From the NCBI GenBank assembly GCA_004020545.1, contig SAQE01000060.1, forward strand, positions 1 to 41,079: 41,079 nucleotides of DNA. The letters are read 5' to 3'. The notes under the pieces were generated by a model. The model did no database searches, was not told where the DNA came from, and saw only the letters and a program-made list of their open reading frames with translations. The position numbers were made by a program, and so were the translations under genes. The first letter of the stretch is position 1; each line of letters opens with the position of its first letter. Below, in pieces: positions 1 to 8,272 of the stretch. This DNA comes from Mesorhizobium sp. GTDB lineage: Bacteria > Pseudomonadota > Alphaproteobacteria > Rhizobiales > Rhizobiaceae.

Positions 1-1179
1 GCCCCTGTTCCACCCCCGCCCGCGGTCGCCGAACATCACATAGCCGGCGTCGGTCACCGCCACCGTGTCCTCCAGCTTGATGAAGCCGCGCGTCGGATGG
101 AGCATGGTCGTCTCGACCGAGAGCACCATGTTCTTTTCCAGAGGCTTGGCGGCATAAGTGCCTTCATAGGCGACCGGATGGTTGGTCATCAGGAACGGCG
201 CCTCATGCGTGATCAGCCCCATGCCGTGGGCGAAGAAATCGGTGTAGGGCGCGACCTTCGAGGCCTTCAGCACGCTTTCGGCATGGGCGATCATGTCGCC
301 GCCGAGCGTGCCGGCCTTGACCTTGGAAAAGGCCGCCTGCTGCACCGCCTCGACTTCGGCCAAAAGATCCTCCAGTTCGGCATCCGGCTCGCCAAGCACG
401 CCCATGCGGCAAAGGTCGCCGATATAGCCATGGTAGTTGCCGCCGGAATCGATCGACAGCACTTCGCCCTTCTTCCACGCCTGATCGGAGGCCGCGCGGT
501 TGTGGCTGGAGCCCAGCGTCAGCAGGCAGTATTCGAAATGCGCGCCGCGATTGGTCTCCTCGCGCCGAAGCTGTTCGATGATGTCGGTCTTGGTCGTGCC
601 CTCGCGCGCCCAGCGAATAGTCGCCAGCATGGAATCGGTGATCAACTCGGAGGCGATGCGCAGTTTTTCGAGCTCCGCTTCGGTCTTGATCGCGCGCATG
701 GTCTCCAGCATGCCGGTCGCGTCGATGAGCTTGGCGTCCGGCAGCGCCTTGCGGATCAGCGTATAGGCGTCCGACGGCAGGAAGCCCGGCTCGATGCCGA
801 TGCGGGCAGCCTGCTTGCCGATCTTCCGCAAATGCTCCACCGCAAGGTTGGCGGCGTCGAGCGTCCCCCAGCAGGCCGCATGCAATGTCGGCGTCCAGAA
901 CGGATGGTTCTGGTGCTCCCCGCCTTCCATCTTGTTGCCGATATAGGCCGCGTGCTCCGGTCCGCTCTTTTCATAGAGGACGATCGGCAGATACCGGCTG
1001 TGGCCGATCGCATCCATCGCCGCGAAGAAGATGAACTTGTAGCCGCCAAGCAGGTACTGCGTGTTATGCTTGGAAGTGGCGAACAGCACGTCGATGCCGG
1101 CCTCCTCTATCAGCCGGTCCACCCGCGCCTGGTCGAACGGAATGCCGCTGACGTCGGTCTTGCCCGGAGCGATGTTCAT
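1..1179 (-). CDS. M24-family metallopeptidase (Xaa-Pro peptidase/creatinase fold), cut by the window edge
   Basis: Probably a cytoplasmic dinuclear-metal aminopeptidase or dipeptidase of the pita-bread (M24) fold. The frame is open for 393 codons from ATG at 1179 to the left edge, so the stop lies outside, although the last visible residues already look like the usual C-terminus. All five M24 metal ligands are visible: D244 (SIDSGG), D255 (YIGDLC), H319 (AHGMG), E356 (SVETT) and E370 (KLEDT). The N-terminal half, roughly residues 1-160, is the creatinase_N-type domain. It diverges from the peptide-importer operon starting at 1517 and shares its upstream region, so a role in cleaving imported peptides or an amidino compound is a fair inference. 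Creatinase and DMSP lyase DddP share this fold. I see nothing specific for either, so only the family is secure. Confidence 0.85.
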   Translation of the reverse strand, partial: MNIAPGKTDVSGIPFDQARVDRLIEEAGIDVLFATSKHNTQYLLGGYKFIFFAAMDAIGHSRYLPIVLYEKSGPEHAAYIGNKMEGGEHQNHPFWTPTLHAACWGTLDAANLAVEHLRKIGKQAARIGIEPGFLPSDAYTLIRKALPDAKLIDATGMLETMRAIKTEAELEKLRIASELITDSMLATIRWAREGTTKTDIIEQLRREETNRGAHFEYCLLTLGSSHNRAASDQAWKKGEVLSIDSGGNYHGYIGDLCRMGVLGEPDAELEDLLAEVEAVQQAAFSKVKAGTLGGDMIAHAESVLKASKVAPYTDFFAHGMGLITHEAPFLMTNHPVAYEGTYAAKPLEKNMVLSVETTMLHPTRGFIKLEDTVAVTDAGYVMFGDRGRGWNRG

Positions 1180-1254
1180 CTGCCTCTCCCTGCTGGCCGC
1201 TGCAGCGGCCAATCTTCTTGAACGTTTGGCTGTCGGTTAAATCTGCACCATTTT

Positions 1255-1382
1255 GACCACACTGGTCCAGCCAGATTCGGCAGAGCGTGGCCAACTCAAC
1301 CTGGCAGGACGGTTCGCAGAAGCAATTCTCCTAAAACTGGTCTTACCAGATTGCCGCACCCGCAGCCCGAATTTAACTGGTC
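1255..1382. promoter_or_regulatory. Cluster of three ACTGGTC boxes in the divergent promoter region
   Basis: The 337-bp gap 1180-1516 separates the peptidase gene from the divergent importer operon. ACTGGTC occurs at 1261-1267, 1336-1342 and 1376-1382. The middle copy is part of a perfect dyad, CTGGT-CTT-ACCAG (1337-1349), which fits the TNGTNNNACNA consensus described for FadR-subfamily GntR regulators. The first copy forms GACCA-CAC-TGGTC (1255-1267) and overlaps CTGGT-CCA-GCCAG (1262-1274, one mismatch). Three related boxes within 130 bp suggest a regulator binding between the two promoters. No regulator gene is adjacent, so its identity is unknown. I could not place a confident -35/-10. 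Confidence 0.5.
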
Positions 1383-1516
1383 CAGCGGACGAAAATTTCA
1401 AAGCCAAGCCATACTGCGCCAAAACCGTCACTGGCGAAACCTTTGCCAAGGGCCATAATCCCGCTCATTTCGAGACTGCCTGTGCCTGACGCGGGACGAA
1501 GAGGGGAGTTTGAGCG

Positions 1517-3124
1517 ATGTCCGAACTGATTTCACGCCGCGGCCTGCTTGCCGGTTCGGCGCTGCTTTTGGCCTCGACCGCATTGCCGGCGATCGGCCGG
1601 GCGCAGACGCCGAAAAAGGGTGGCAGGCTGATCGTCGCCGCCGACTCCGAGCCGCGCAACCTCAATCCGGCGATCGTCGCCTCCAACGGGGTCTTCTTCA
1701 TTTCCAGCAAGGTCGTCGAGACGCTGGCCGAAGCCTCCTTCGACGGCAAGGACGGACTTCAGCCGCGCCTTGCGCTCTCCTGGGAAGGTGCGGCCGACGG
1801 CCTGTCGGTAACCTTCAAGCTGCGCGACGGCGTCAAATGGCATGACGGCAAGCCCTTCAGCTCCGCTGATGTCGCCTTCTCGGCGCTGCAGATCTGGAAG
1901 CCGCTGCAGAATCTCGGCCGCACCGTGTTCAAGGACCTCGTCGCCGTCGACACGCCCGACGAGCTGACCGCCGTGTTCAAATTCGCCAAGCCGACCCCGT
2001 TCCAGCTCATCCGCAACGCGCTGCCGGCGCTGACGAGCGTCGTGCCGAAGCATGTCTATGAGAATGGCAAGATCGAGGAGAACCCGGCCAACAACGCCCC
2101 GGTCGGGACCGGTCCGTTCAAATTCGCCGAATACAAGGCCGGCCAGTACTATCGGCTGGCGCGGAACGACGATTATTGGGGCAAGGAAGAGCCCTATCTC
2201 GACGAGATCATCTACCAGGTTCTCCCCGATCGTACGTCTGCCGCCGCTGCGCTGGAGGCGGAAGAGATCCAGCTCGCCGCTTTTTCCGCCGTGCCGCTCG
2301 CCGATCTCGACCGCATCTCCAAGGTGCCGGGCCTCAAGGTCGTCACCAAGGGCTATGAAGGGCTGACCTACCAGCTCGTCGTCGAGATCAATCATCGCCG
2401 CAAGGAGCTTGCCGACCTCAAGGTGCGACAGGCGATCGCCCATGCCATCGACAAGGACTTCGTCGTCAAGACGATCTTCCTCGGCTATGCCGCGACCGCC
2501 ACGGGCCCCGTGCCGAAGAACGATCCGCAGTTCTACACTGCCGAGGTGCCGACCTATGCCTTCGACGTCGCCAAGGCCAACGCCCTGTTGGACGAAGCCG
2601 GCTACAAGCGTGCTGACGACGGCAGGCGGTTTGCGCTGAAACTCCTGCCGGCGCCCTATTTCAACGAGACGAAACAGTTCGGCGACTATCTGCGCCAGGC
2701 GTTGGCCGCGATCGGCATCGACGCCCAGATCGTCAACAACGACTCCGCGGCCCACATCAAGGCTGTCTACACCGACCATGCCTTCGACCTCGCGGTCGGC
2801 CCGCCGGTGTTCCGCGGTGACCCCGCCATCTCCACCACCATCCTGGTGCAGAGCGGCATTCCCGACGGCGTGCCTTTCTCCAACCAGGGCGGCTACAAGA
2901 ACGCCGACCTGGACGCGCTGATCGCCAAGGCTTCCGAGACACTCGACACCGCCACCCGCACCGGGCTCTACAAGGAATTCCAGAAAAAGGTCGCGGCCGA
3001 CCTGCCGCTGATCAACGTCGCCGAATGGAGCTTCATTTCCGTCGCCCGCGACACCGTCGGCAACATCGCCAACAACCCGCGCTGGGCGGTGTCGAACTGG
3101 GCGGACACCTATTTGGAATCGTGA
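1517..3124 (+). CDS. ABC importer substrate-binding protein, family 5 (peptide/nickel type)
   Basis: A 535-residue periplasmic solute-binding protein of the DppA/OppA class (SBP_bac_5), the usual length for the family. The N-terminus is a twin-arginine-like signal (SRRGLLAG, then a hydrophobic stretch) with a plausible cleavage after residues AIGRA near position 30. Typical family landmarks follow: [10 protein letters not shown] near residue 45, the [20 protein letters not shown] region near 100-120, and GTGPFKF near 200. ATG at 1517 is preceded by GAGGGGAG at 1501-1508, 8 bases away. It is the first gene of an operon with two permeases, two ATPases and a hydrolase. The ligand cannot be read from sequence; short peptides or a related cationic or opine-like solute are possible. 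Confidence 0.9.
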   Translation: MSELISRRGLLAGSALLLASTALPAIGRAQTPKKGGRLIVAADSEPRNLNPAIVASNGVFFISSKVVETLAEASFDGKDGLQPRLALSWEGAADGLSVTFKLRDGVKWHDGKPFSSADVAFSALQIWKPLQNLGRTVFKDLVAVDTPDELTAVFKFAKPTPFQLIRNALPALTSVVPKHVYENGKIEENPANNAPVGTGPFKFAEYKAGQYYRLARNDDYWGKEEPYLDEIIYQVLPDRTSAAAALEAEEIQLAAFSAVPLADLDRISKVPGLKVVTKGYEGLTYQLVVEINHRRKELADLKVRQAIAHAIDKDFVVKTIFLGYAATATGPVPKNDPQFYTAEVPTYAFDVAKANALLDEAGYKRADDGRRFALKLLPAPYFNETKQFGDYLRQALAAIGIDAQIVNNDSAAHIKAVYTDHAFDLAVGPPVFRGDPAISTTILVQSGIPDGVPFSNQGGYKNADLDALIAKASETLDTATRTGLYKEFQKKVAADLPLINVAEWSFISVARDTVGNIANNPRWAVSNWADTYLES

Positions 3125-3187
3125 CACACTCGCGCGGATGAGAGTTCGCAAGGAAATGGGATCTTGGGCAAAGGCCGAGTTCCCGGC

Positions 3188-3356
3188 CACCCCCCTCTGT
3201 CCTGCCGGACATCTCCCCCGCAAGGGGGGAGATCGGCAGCTTTTTCGACGGCGCCCTCTTTGCCGAGGAGATGCAACTTCGGAGATTGGCGAAAGCGGAG
3301 GTGACTTCCAATCTCCCCCCTTGCGGGGGAGATGTCCGGCAGGACAGAGGGGGGTG
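3188..3356. repeat. Palindromic repeat element, copy 1, with 46-bp perfect inverted arms
   Basis: The arms 3188-3233 and 3311-3356 are exact reverse complements over 46 bases and enclose a 77-base centre. Each arm contains a GTCCTGCCGGAC dyad and a CTCCCCC/GGGGGAG hairpin. The element lies in the 279-base gap between the binding-protein gene and the first permease gene. In mRNA it could fold into a very stable hairpin and so reduce readthrough to the permease genes or protect the upstream message. The arms match those of the copy at 5458-5616. It resembles rhizobial intergenic mosaic elements; that naming is from memory, not a search. Confidence 0.9.
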
Positions 3357-3403
3357 CCTGGGCGCGACATTTCATATTGTCACCTCATGTCGCCGAGGCG
3401 CGC

Positions 3404-4390
3404 GTGACCCGCGCCCTCATCCTCCTTCGCCGTCGCCTCGTCGGCAGCATCTTCGTTCTCCTCATCGTTGTCATCGGCAGCTTCCTGCTCCTCGAAGCTG
3501 CTCCCGGCGACGCCGTAGACGCCTATATCGTCTCGACCGGCGGCGATGCCGGCATGATCGAATTGCTGCGCCACCGCTGGGGCCTCGACCAGTCTGAACT
3601 GACCAGGCTCGCCAACTATCTCTGGGCATTGCTGCACCTCGACCTCGGCCAGTCCGTCACCTTCTCCCGGCCGATCCGCGAAATCATCCTCGAACGCCTG
3701 CCGACCACGTTGATCCTGATGGGCAGCGCCACCGCTCTCTCCTTCGGCCTCGGCTCGGCGCTCGGCATCTATGCCGGCGCGCGGCCCGGCAGCTTTCGCG
3801 ACCGTTTGCTTTCGATCGGCTCGCTGGCGCTCTACGCCGTGCCCGGCTTCTGGCTCGGCCTTGTGCTGATCGTCGTCTTCGCCGTCGACCTGCGCTGGCT
3901 GCCGATCGGCGGCATCGAGACCATCGCTTCGGGCAAGACCGGGCTGGCGCGGGCCGCCGACATCGCCACCCATCTCGTGCTGCCGGTCTCGGCGCTCGGC
4001 TTCATCTACCTCGCCCTCTATTTGCGCATGATGCGCGCCGGCATGGCGGAAGCCTGGCGTCAGGATTTTGTGCTCGCCGCCCGCGCCAGGGGCCTGCCGC
4101 GCCGCCGCATCGTGCTCGCTCATGTCGCCCGCAACGCGCTCCTGCCTTTGGTCACCATGCTCGGCCTGCAATCGGCGCAGATGCTCGGCGGCAGCGTCGT
4201 CATCGAAAGCGTCTTTGCTGTACCAGGCCTCGGCCGGCTGGCGCAGGAAGCCGTCGCCGGTCGCGACACGCTGCTGCTGCTCGGCATCATCCTGGTGAGC
4301 GCCGTCCTCGTCATCGGCATCAACCTTCTGGTCGACCTCGCCTACGCCTTCCTCGATCCGCGCGTCGGCGCCAGCGAGGCCGGCGTATGA
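3404..4390 (+). CDS. ABC importer permease, DppB type
   Basis: An inner-membrane permease of the peptide-importer (BPD_transp_1, DppB-like) class, 328 residues. A membrane segment near residues 8-28 is followed by the family's extracytoplasmic EAAPGD motif, a GLD...YL..LL.LDLG region, and an EAA-type coupling loop (ARARGLPRRRIVLAHVARNALLP) in the C-terminal half. The reading frame is open back into repeat copy 1, giving a false longer N-terminus from 3332 (MSGRTEGG...). GTG at 3404, with GAGG at 3395-3398, matches the family start much better. It overlaps the next permease by 4 bases (ATGA), so the two are probably translationally coupled and form a heterodimeric channel. Confidence 0.9.
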   Translation: MTRALILLRRRLVGSIFVLLIVVIGSFLLLEAAPGDAVDAYIVSTGGDAGMIELLRHRWGLDQSELTRLANYLWALLHLDLGQSVTFSRPIREIILERLPTTLILMGSATALSFGLGSALGIYAGARPGSFRDRLLSIGSLALYAVPGFWLGLVLIVVFAVDLRWLPIGGIETIASGKTGLARAADIATHLVLPVSALGFIYLALYLRMMRAGMAEAWRQDFVLAARARGLPRRRIVLAHVARNALLPLVTMLGLQSAQMLGGSVVIESVFAVPGLGRLAQEAVAGRDTLLLLGIILVSAVLVIGINLLVDLAYAFLDPRVGASEAGV

Positions 4391-5217
4391 GGCAGTTACG
4401 CCGCTTCTTCCGCACGCCGGAAACGGTTGCCGGTGCGGCAATCCTCGTCTTGCTCGTCGCCATGGCGCTGGCCGCGCCTCTGCTTTTCCCGCGCGATCCG
4501 CAAGCGATCGCCGGCCCGGCATTGCTGCCGCCGTTCCAGGACTGGTCGCTGCCGCTCGGCACCGACCGGCTCGGCCGCGACGTGCTGGCCGAACTTTTCC
4601 ACGGCGCCCGCACTTCGCTGGCCGTCGGCTTGGCGGCGGCCGCCGCGGCGCTGTTGATCGGCGCGGCGGTCGGCACGCTGGCTGGCTTTGCCGGAGGCGT
4701 CATCGACGAAGTGCTGATGCGTGTCACCGACGCCTTCCAGACCGTGCCGAGCTTTCTTCTCGCGCTGGCTTTCGTCAGCATCGTCGGCCCCTCGCTGGGT
4801 GTCGTGGTCGCAGCCATCGCGCTTGGCGCCTGGACCGGCCCGGCGCGCGTTGCCCGCGCCGAGGTGCTGTCGATCTGCGAGCGCGACTACGTGGCGGGTG
4901 CCCGCGTCATCGGTATGCACCCACTTGAGATCGCCTTTCGCGAAGTCCTGCCCAACGCCTTGCCGCCGGTGCTGGCGCTGTCGTCGGTGATCGTGGCGGC
5001 GGCAATTCTCACCGAGGCGGCGCTTTCCTTCCTCGGTCTCGGCGATCCCAACCGCGTCACCTGGGGCGACATGATCGCCGAGGGCCGGGCCGTGTTGCGC
5101 ACCGCGCCGTATCTGTCGATCTTTCCCGGCATCGCGCTGGTGCTGACCGTACTCGGCGTCTACCTCGCTGGCGAGGGTGTGGTCGAAAGCACCGCGGTGC
5201 GCAGGAGCCTGTCGTGA
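4387..5217 (+). CDS. ABC importer permease, DppC type
   Basis: The second transmembrane subunit of the peptide-type importer, 276 residues. It has an N-terminal cytoplasmic stretch (RFFRTPETVAGAAIL), one membrane helix, and the DppC hallmark LPLGTDRLGRDVLAELFHGAR near residues 55-75. The binding-protein-dependent permease domain follows, with the coupling motif ARVARAEVLSICERDYVAGAR near 155-175 and ILTEAALSFLGLGDPNRVTWG near 210-230. The start ATG overlaps the upstream stop (ATGA) and its own stop overlaps the next gene's GTG (GTGA). No irregularity was seen. It pairs with the preceding DppB-type protein. Confidence 0.92.
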   Translation: MRQLRRFFRTPETVAGAAILVLLVAMALAAPLLFPRDPQAIAGPALLPPFQDWSLPLGTDRLGRDVLAELFHGARTSLAVGLAAAAAALLIGAAVGTLAGFAGGVIDEVLMRVTDAFQTVPSFLLALAFVSIVGPSLGVVVAAIALGAWTGPARVARAEVLSICERDYVAGARVIGMHPLEIAFREVLPNALPPVLALSSVIVAAAILTEAALSFLGLGDPNRVTWGDMIAEGRAVLRTAPYLSIFPGIALVLTVLGVYLAGEGVVESTAVRRSLS

Positions 5218-6221
5218 CGGCGCTGCTCTCGATCCACGACCTGACGGTGCGCTACCGGCGCGACGGCATCGAAGTGGCGGCGCTGAAGGGTGTGAGTCTG
5301 GATATTGAAGCCGGTGAGCGCTTGGCGATCATCGGCGAAAGCGGTTCGGGCAAAAGCACGCTGGCGCTGGCGGTGGCGGGGTTGCTGGCGGGCTCGGCTG
5401 AGATCGGCGGAACGATCGGATGGTCAGCAAGCCAATTTCAAACGCCTCGTTCCGTCACACCCCCCTCTGTCCTGCCGGACATCTCCCCCGCAAGGGGGGA
5501 GATTGCTCCCTCATCTCCGGCTCTGCAAATCGCCAAGGTCGAAGAGTGGGAGCCGGCGTTGATGCTGCCAATCTCCCCCCTTGCGGGGGAGATGTCCGGC
5601 AGGACAGAGGGGGGTGCGAAGGATCGCCAACGTCTCTCGCTAACTAACGCTTCGATAGGCGGCCGCGACATCGGCTTCGTCTTCCAGGACCCTGCCTCCA
5701 GCCTCGACCCCGTGATGCCGATCGGCAAGCAGATCGCCGAAGTCGTCCGCACCCATGTCGGCTTTGCCTGGCCTGAAGCCTATGCCAAAGCCAAAACCCT
5801 GCTGGAGCGCGTCCGCCTGCCCGACCCGGAATCCGCCTTGCGCGCCTACCCGCACCAGCTTTCAGGTGGCCAGAAGCAGCGCGTTGCGATCGCGGCGGCA
5901 ATCGCGGCCGGACCGAAACTGCTCATCGCCGATGAAGCAACCAGCGCGCTCGACACCATCGTGCAGGCCGAGATCGTCGCTCTGATCCGCCGGCTCGTCG
6001 CCGAGGACGGCATGACGCTGCTCTTCATCAGCCACGACATTGCGCTCGCCGCCACGCTTGCCGAGCGCATCGTGGTGCTCCGCCACGGCGAACTGGTCGA
6101 GTCGGGCGAGACCCGTCAGATCATCGCAGCGCCGCGCCACGCCTACACCCGCGCCTTGCTTGATGCCCATCTCAGCCTCGACGCCGAGCCGCTGCTTGAC
6201 CGGCAGGGCGCTTCGGCATGA
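5214..6221 (+). CDS. ABC importer ATPase, DppD type, carrying a translated palindromic repeat
   Basis: A 335-residue ATPase energising the peptide-type importer. Visible motifs: Walker A GESGSGKST (41-49), Q-loop FQDP (Q158), signature LSGGQ (216-220), Walker B LLIADE (236-241), H-loop H274. The spacing from the Walker A lysine to the Q-loop is 111 residues, against 45 in the sister ATPase encoded next door. The excess is explained by a 159-bp repeat element (5458-5616), exactly 53 codons, read through as about residues 82-134 ([13 protein letters not shown] ... [14 protein letters not shown]). It sits in the beta-subdomain before the Q-loop. All catalytic motifs remain in frame, so the protein may still work with a disordered loop. 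The start is GTG at 5214, overlapping the upstream stop. Function is likely but not certain. Confidence 0.88.
   Translation: MTALLSIHDLTVRYRRDGIEVAALKGVSLDIEAGERLAIIGESGSGKSTLALAVAGLLAGSAEIGGTIGWSASQFQTPRSVTPPSVLPDISPARGEIAPSSPALQIAKVEEWEPALMLPISPLAGEMSGRTEGGAKDRQRLSLTNASIGGRDIGFVFQDPASSLDPVMPIGKQIAEVVRTHVGFAWPEAYAKAKTLLERVRLPDPESALRAYPHQLSGGQKQRVAIAAAIAAGPKLLIADEATSALDTIVQAEIVALIRRLVAEDGMTLLFISHDIALAATLAERIVVLRHGELVESGETRQIIAAPRHAYTRALLDAHLSLDAEPLLDRQGASA
5458..5616. repeat. Palindromic repeat element, copy 2, inside a coding sequence
   Basis: The arms 5458-5503 and 5571-5616 are perfect 46-base reverse complements and match the arms of copy 1 base for base. The 67-base centre differs from that of copy 1. 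The element is 159 bases long, a multiple of three, and contains no stop in the host gene's frame, so the ATPase gene is not broken. As RNA it would place a strong hairpin inside the coding region. Confidence 0.92.
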
Positions 6222-7003
6222 GCGTGCTTGCCGTCTCCAATCTCTCCAAGCGCTACCGCCGCGGCGGCAAGCCCTTTGCGGCCGTCGACGACGTCTCCTT
6301 CGAGATTGGGCTGGCCGAGACGCTGGCGCTCGCCGGTCCCTCCGGCAGCGGCAAGTCGACCATCGCGCGGCTGGTGCTGCGACTGATCGAGCCTGACGCC
6401 GGCCGTATCGAATTCGAAGGCGCGGACTTCCTGTCGCTCTCAGGCGGCGCGCTGCGTGCTCGCCGCGCCCGTCTCCAGATGGTATTCCAGGACCCGCTCG
6501 CCGCCTTCAACCCGCGCGCCACGGTTGCGCGCGTTCTGGACGATCCTCTGCGCATCCACGGTATCGCTTCGCGCGCAGAGCGCCCGCGCCGTATCGCCGC
6601 GCTCCTGGAGCGCGTCGGTCTCGACGCCGGCCTTGCCGGACGTGCCATTCACGAGATTTCCGGCGGCCAGCGCCAGCGCGTGGCGATCGCCCGCGCCATC
6701 GCCACGCGGCCGTCACTGATCGTGCTCGACGAAGCGGTATCGGCGCTCGACGTGTCAGTGCGCGGGCAGATCCTGGAATTGCTGCTCGACCTGCAAAGAC
6801 AGGAACGGATCGCCTATCTCTTCATCTCGCACGACCTCGGCGTCATCCGTGCCGTCGCCCATCGCGTCGTCATCCTCGACGCCGGCCGGATCGTCGAGAG
6901 CGGCGATGCTCGCACCGTGATCGCGTCGCCGCAATCGGCGATCGGCAAGGCGCTGGTGGCGGCAACGCCGAAGCTTGTCAGAACCAGTCAGGACGCAGCA
7001 TGA
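6218..7003 (+). CDS. ABC importer ATPase, DppF type
   Basis: The second nucleotide-binding subunit of the peptide-type importer, 261 residues. Walker A GPSGSGKST (40-48), Q-loop Q91, signature ISGGQ (147-151), Walker B LIVLDE (167-172) and H205 are all present and normally spaced. It gives an internal comparison for the insertion in the preceding ATPase, because its beta-subdomain between Walker A and the Q-loop is ordinary. DppF proteins usually carry a C-terminal oligopeptide extension; here it is short, ending about 25 residues after the D-loop/H-loop half finishes. ATG overlaps the preceding stop by ATGA, and its own stop overlaps the next start by ATGA. Confidence 0.92.
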   Translation: MSVLAVSNLSKRYRRGGKPFAAVDDVSFEIGLAETLALAGPSGSGKSTIARLVLRLIEPDAGRIEFEGADFLSLSGGALRARRARLQMVFQDPLAAFNPRATVARVLDDPLRIHGIASRAERPRRIAALLERVGLDAGLAGRAIHEISGGQRQRVAIARAIATRPSLIVLDEAVSALDVSVRGQILELLLDLQRQERIAYLFISHDLGVIRAVAHRVVILDAGRIVESGDARTVIASPQSAIGKALVAATPKLVRTSQDAA

Positions 7004-7506
7004 CCGACCCCGCAGCCAGAGCCGAAAAACTGTCGCGCGAGCTCGACTCCGCCTTCCGCAACCGGGCCGATCTCTATCGCCTTTTCCTCGACGAGCTGAC
7101 CGCCGAGATCGGCGCCGAGAAGGCCGAAGCGGTCATGATCCGCACCATCGAGAAGCGCGGCCGGGAAGTCGCGGCGGCGGCATTCGCCGATTTCGGCCCC
7201 GACGACGCGCCGGCGATCGGCGAGGCGTTCCTCTCGGTCAGCCCGGATGGCGGCCGGATGTATCCGACCGATGTCGATCGCGGGTCGGACCACATCGCCT
7301 TCAAGGTGAAGCGCTGTCCGCTGAAAGATGCCTGGGTCGAGGCCGGCGTCGGCGAGAAAAAGCTCGCCACGCTCTGCCGCATCGCCGGCGCTTTCGACCG
7401 CGGCCTGTTCGAAGCGACCGGCGTGCGCTTCGCCAACGTCACCTGGACGCCGGGCCACGGCCCAGGCTGCTGCCACATAGCGCTGACCAACCGGAACGCC
7501 GGTTGA
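7000..7506 (+). CDS. L-2-amino-thiazoline-4-carboxylic acid hydrolase-like protein
   Basis: A 168-residue soluble protein without a signal peptide. It resembles the ATC-hydrolase family, named for the enzyme that opens L-2-amino-thiazoline-4-carboxylate to N-carbamoyl-cysteine. Supporting features are the central KRCPLKDAW segment (about residue 105), a downstream LATLCRIAGAFDRGLFEATG stretch and the C-terminal cysteine/histidine patch GPGCCHI. The cysteines and histidine would suit metal or nucleophile roles, but I cannot assign the catalytic residue. It is the last gene of the importer operon, starting within the preceding stop (ATGA), so it probably acts on the imported solute or its product. 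Many family members are of unknown function, and the name should be read as family membership only. Confidence 0.7.
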   Translation: MTDPAARAEKLSRELDSAFRNRADLYRLFLDELTAEIGAEKAEAVMIRTIEKRGREVAAAAFADFGPDDAPAIGEAFLSVSPDGGRMYPTDVDRGSDHIAFKVKRCPLKDAWVEAGVGEKKLATLCRIAGAFDRGLFEATGVRFANVTWTPGHGPGCCHIALTNRNAG

Positions 7507-7516
7507 AACCAGTGAC

Positions 7517-8272
7517 CTATCCGCCGACCATCAGCTTCACGACTTCGTCGTGATTGGTCTCGGAGATCTTGCGCTCGCCGGCCTGGACGCCGCGCCTGAG
7601 CACGACGATGCGGTCGGAGACGGCAAAAATATCGTGCAGATTGTGCGAGATGAAGATCACGCCGCGCCCTTGCGCCTTGAGCTGATGGATCAGCGAGATG
7701 ACCTTGCGCTGTTCGGGCACGCCGAGCGCCGCGGTCGGCTCGTCCATGATCAAAATTTGCGCATCCCAATAGACGGCGCGGCCGATAGCGACGGCCTGGC
7801 GCTGGCCGCCGGAGAAATTGCTGACCGGCGCCTCCAGCCGGCTGACATGGAAATCGAGCCGGCTCATCGTTTCCTTGGCCGCCGCCGCCATGGCCTTGCG
7901 GTCGAGCACGGGCAGGAAGCCGAATGCCTTGCGCATCGGCTCGCGGCCGAGGAAGATGTTGGCGCCGATCGACAGGTTGTCGGCCAGGGCGAGATCCTGG
8001 TAGATCGTCTCGATGCCTTTCTCGCGCGCCTCCTGCGGGGTCGTGAAGCTCACCGGCTGACCTCTCAGCAGGATCTCGCCGCCGGTCGGCTGATAGACCC
8101 CGGATATCGCCTTGATCAGCGTCGTCTTGCCGGCGCCGTTGTCACCAGCAAGCGCCACCACTTCGCCCGGCCGAACGACCATGGAGAAATCGTTGAGCGC
8201 GCGCACGGCGCCGAAGTGTTTGGACAGGTTCCTGACTTCGAGGAGAGGAGCGGTCTGCACGCTGCTATTCAT
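7517..8272 (-). CDS. CUT2-family sugar ABC importer ATPase, single-domain (FrcA-like)
   Basis: A 251-residue ATPase of a monosaccharide importer. Unlike RbsA-type proteins it has a single nucleotide-binding domain, as in the rhizobial fructose importer FrcA. Motifs: Walker A GDNGAGKTT (43-51), Q-loop YQD near 91, signature FSGGQ (153-157), Walker B ILIMDEPT (173-180), H210. ATG at 8272 lies inside the end of the permease gene (8-base overlap). The frame is open further upstream, but that sequence is the permease gene and not a plausible N-terminus. It is the last gene of the operon binding protein, permease, ATPase. The convergent neighbour ends only 10 bases away. Confidence 0.9.
   Translation of the reverse strand: MNSSVQTAPLLEVRNLSKHFGAVRALNDFSMVVRPGEVVALAGDNGAGKTTLIKAISGVYQPTGGEILLRGQPVSFTTPQEAREKGIETIYQDLALADNLSIGANIFLGREPMRKAFGFLPVLDRKAMAAAAKETMSRLDFHVSRLEAPVSNFSGGQRQAVAIGRAVYWDAQILIMDEPTAALGVPEQRKVISLIHQLKAQGRGVIFISHNLHDIFAVSDRIVVLRRGVQAGERKISETNHDEVVKLMVGG

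Noticed and set aside
1-1179. DMSP lyase DddP as the identity of the M24 protein
   Set aside because: DddP is in the same fold family, but the length, peptidase-type neighbours and lack of DddP-specific context do not support it.
3387-3407. A six-codon mini-reading frame whose TGA overlaps the GTG start of the first permease
   Set aside because: It has no ribosome-binding site of its own and could easily be chance. I found no conserved leader features.
3188-5616. The repeated palindromes as a CRISPR array or integron
   Set aside because: There are only two copies in the operon, with non-uniform spacing, large inverted arms and no array of short direct repeats.
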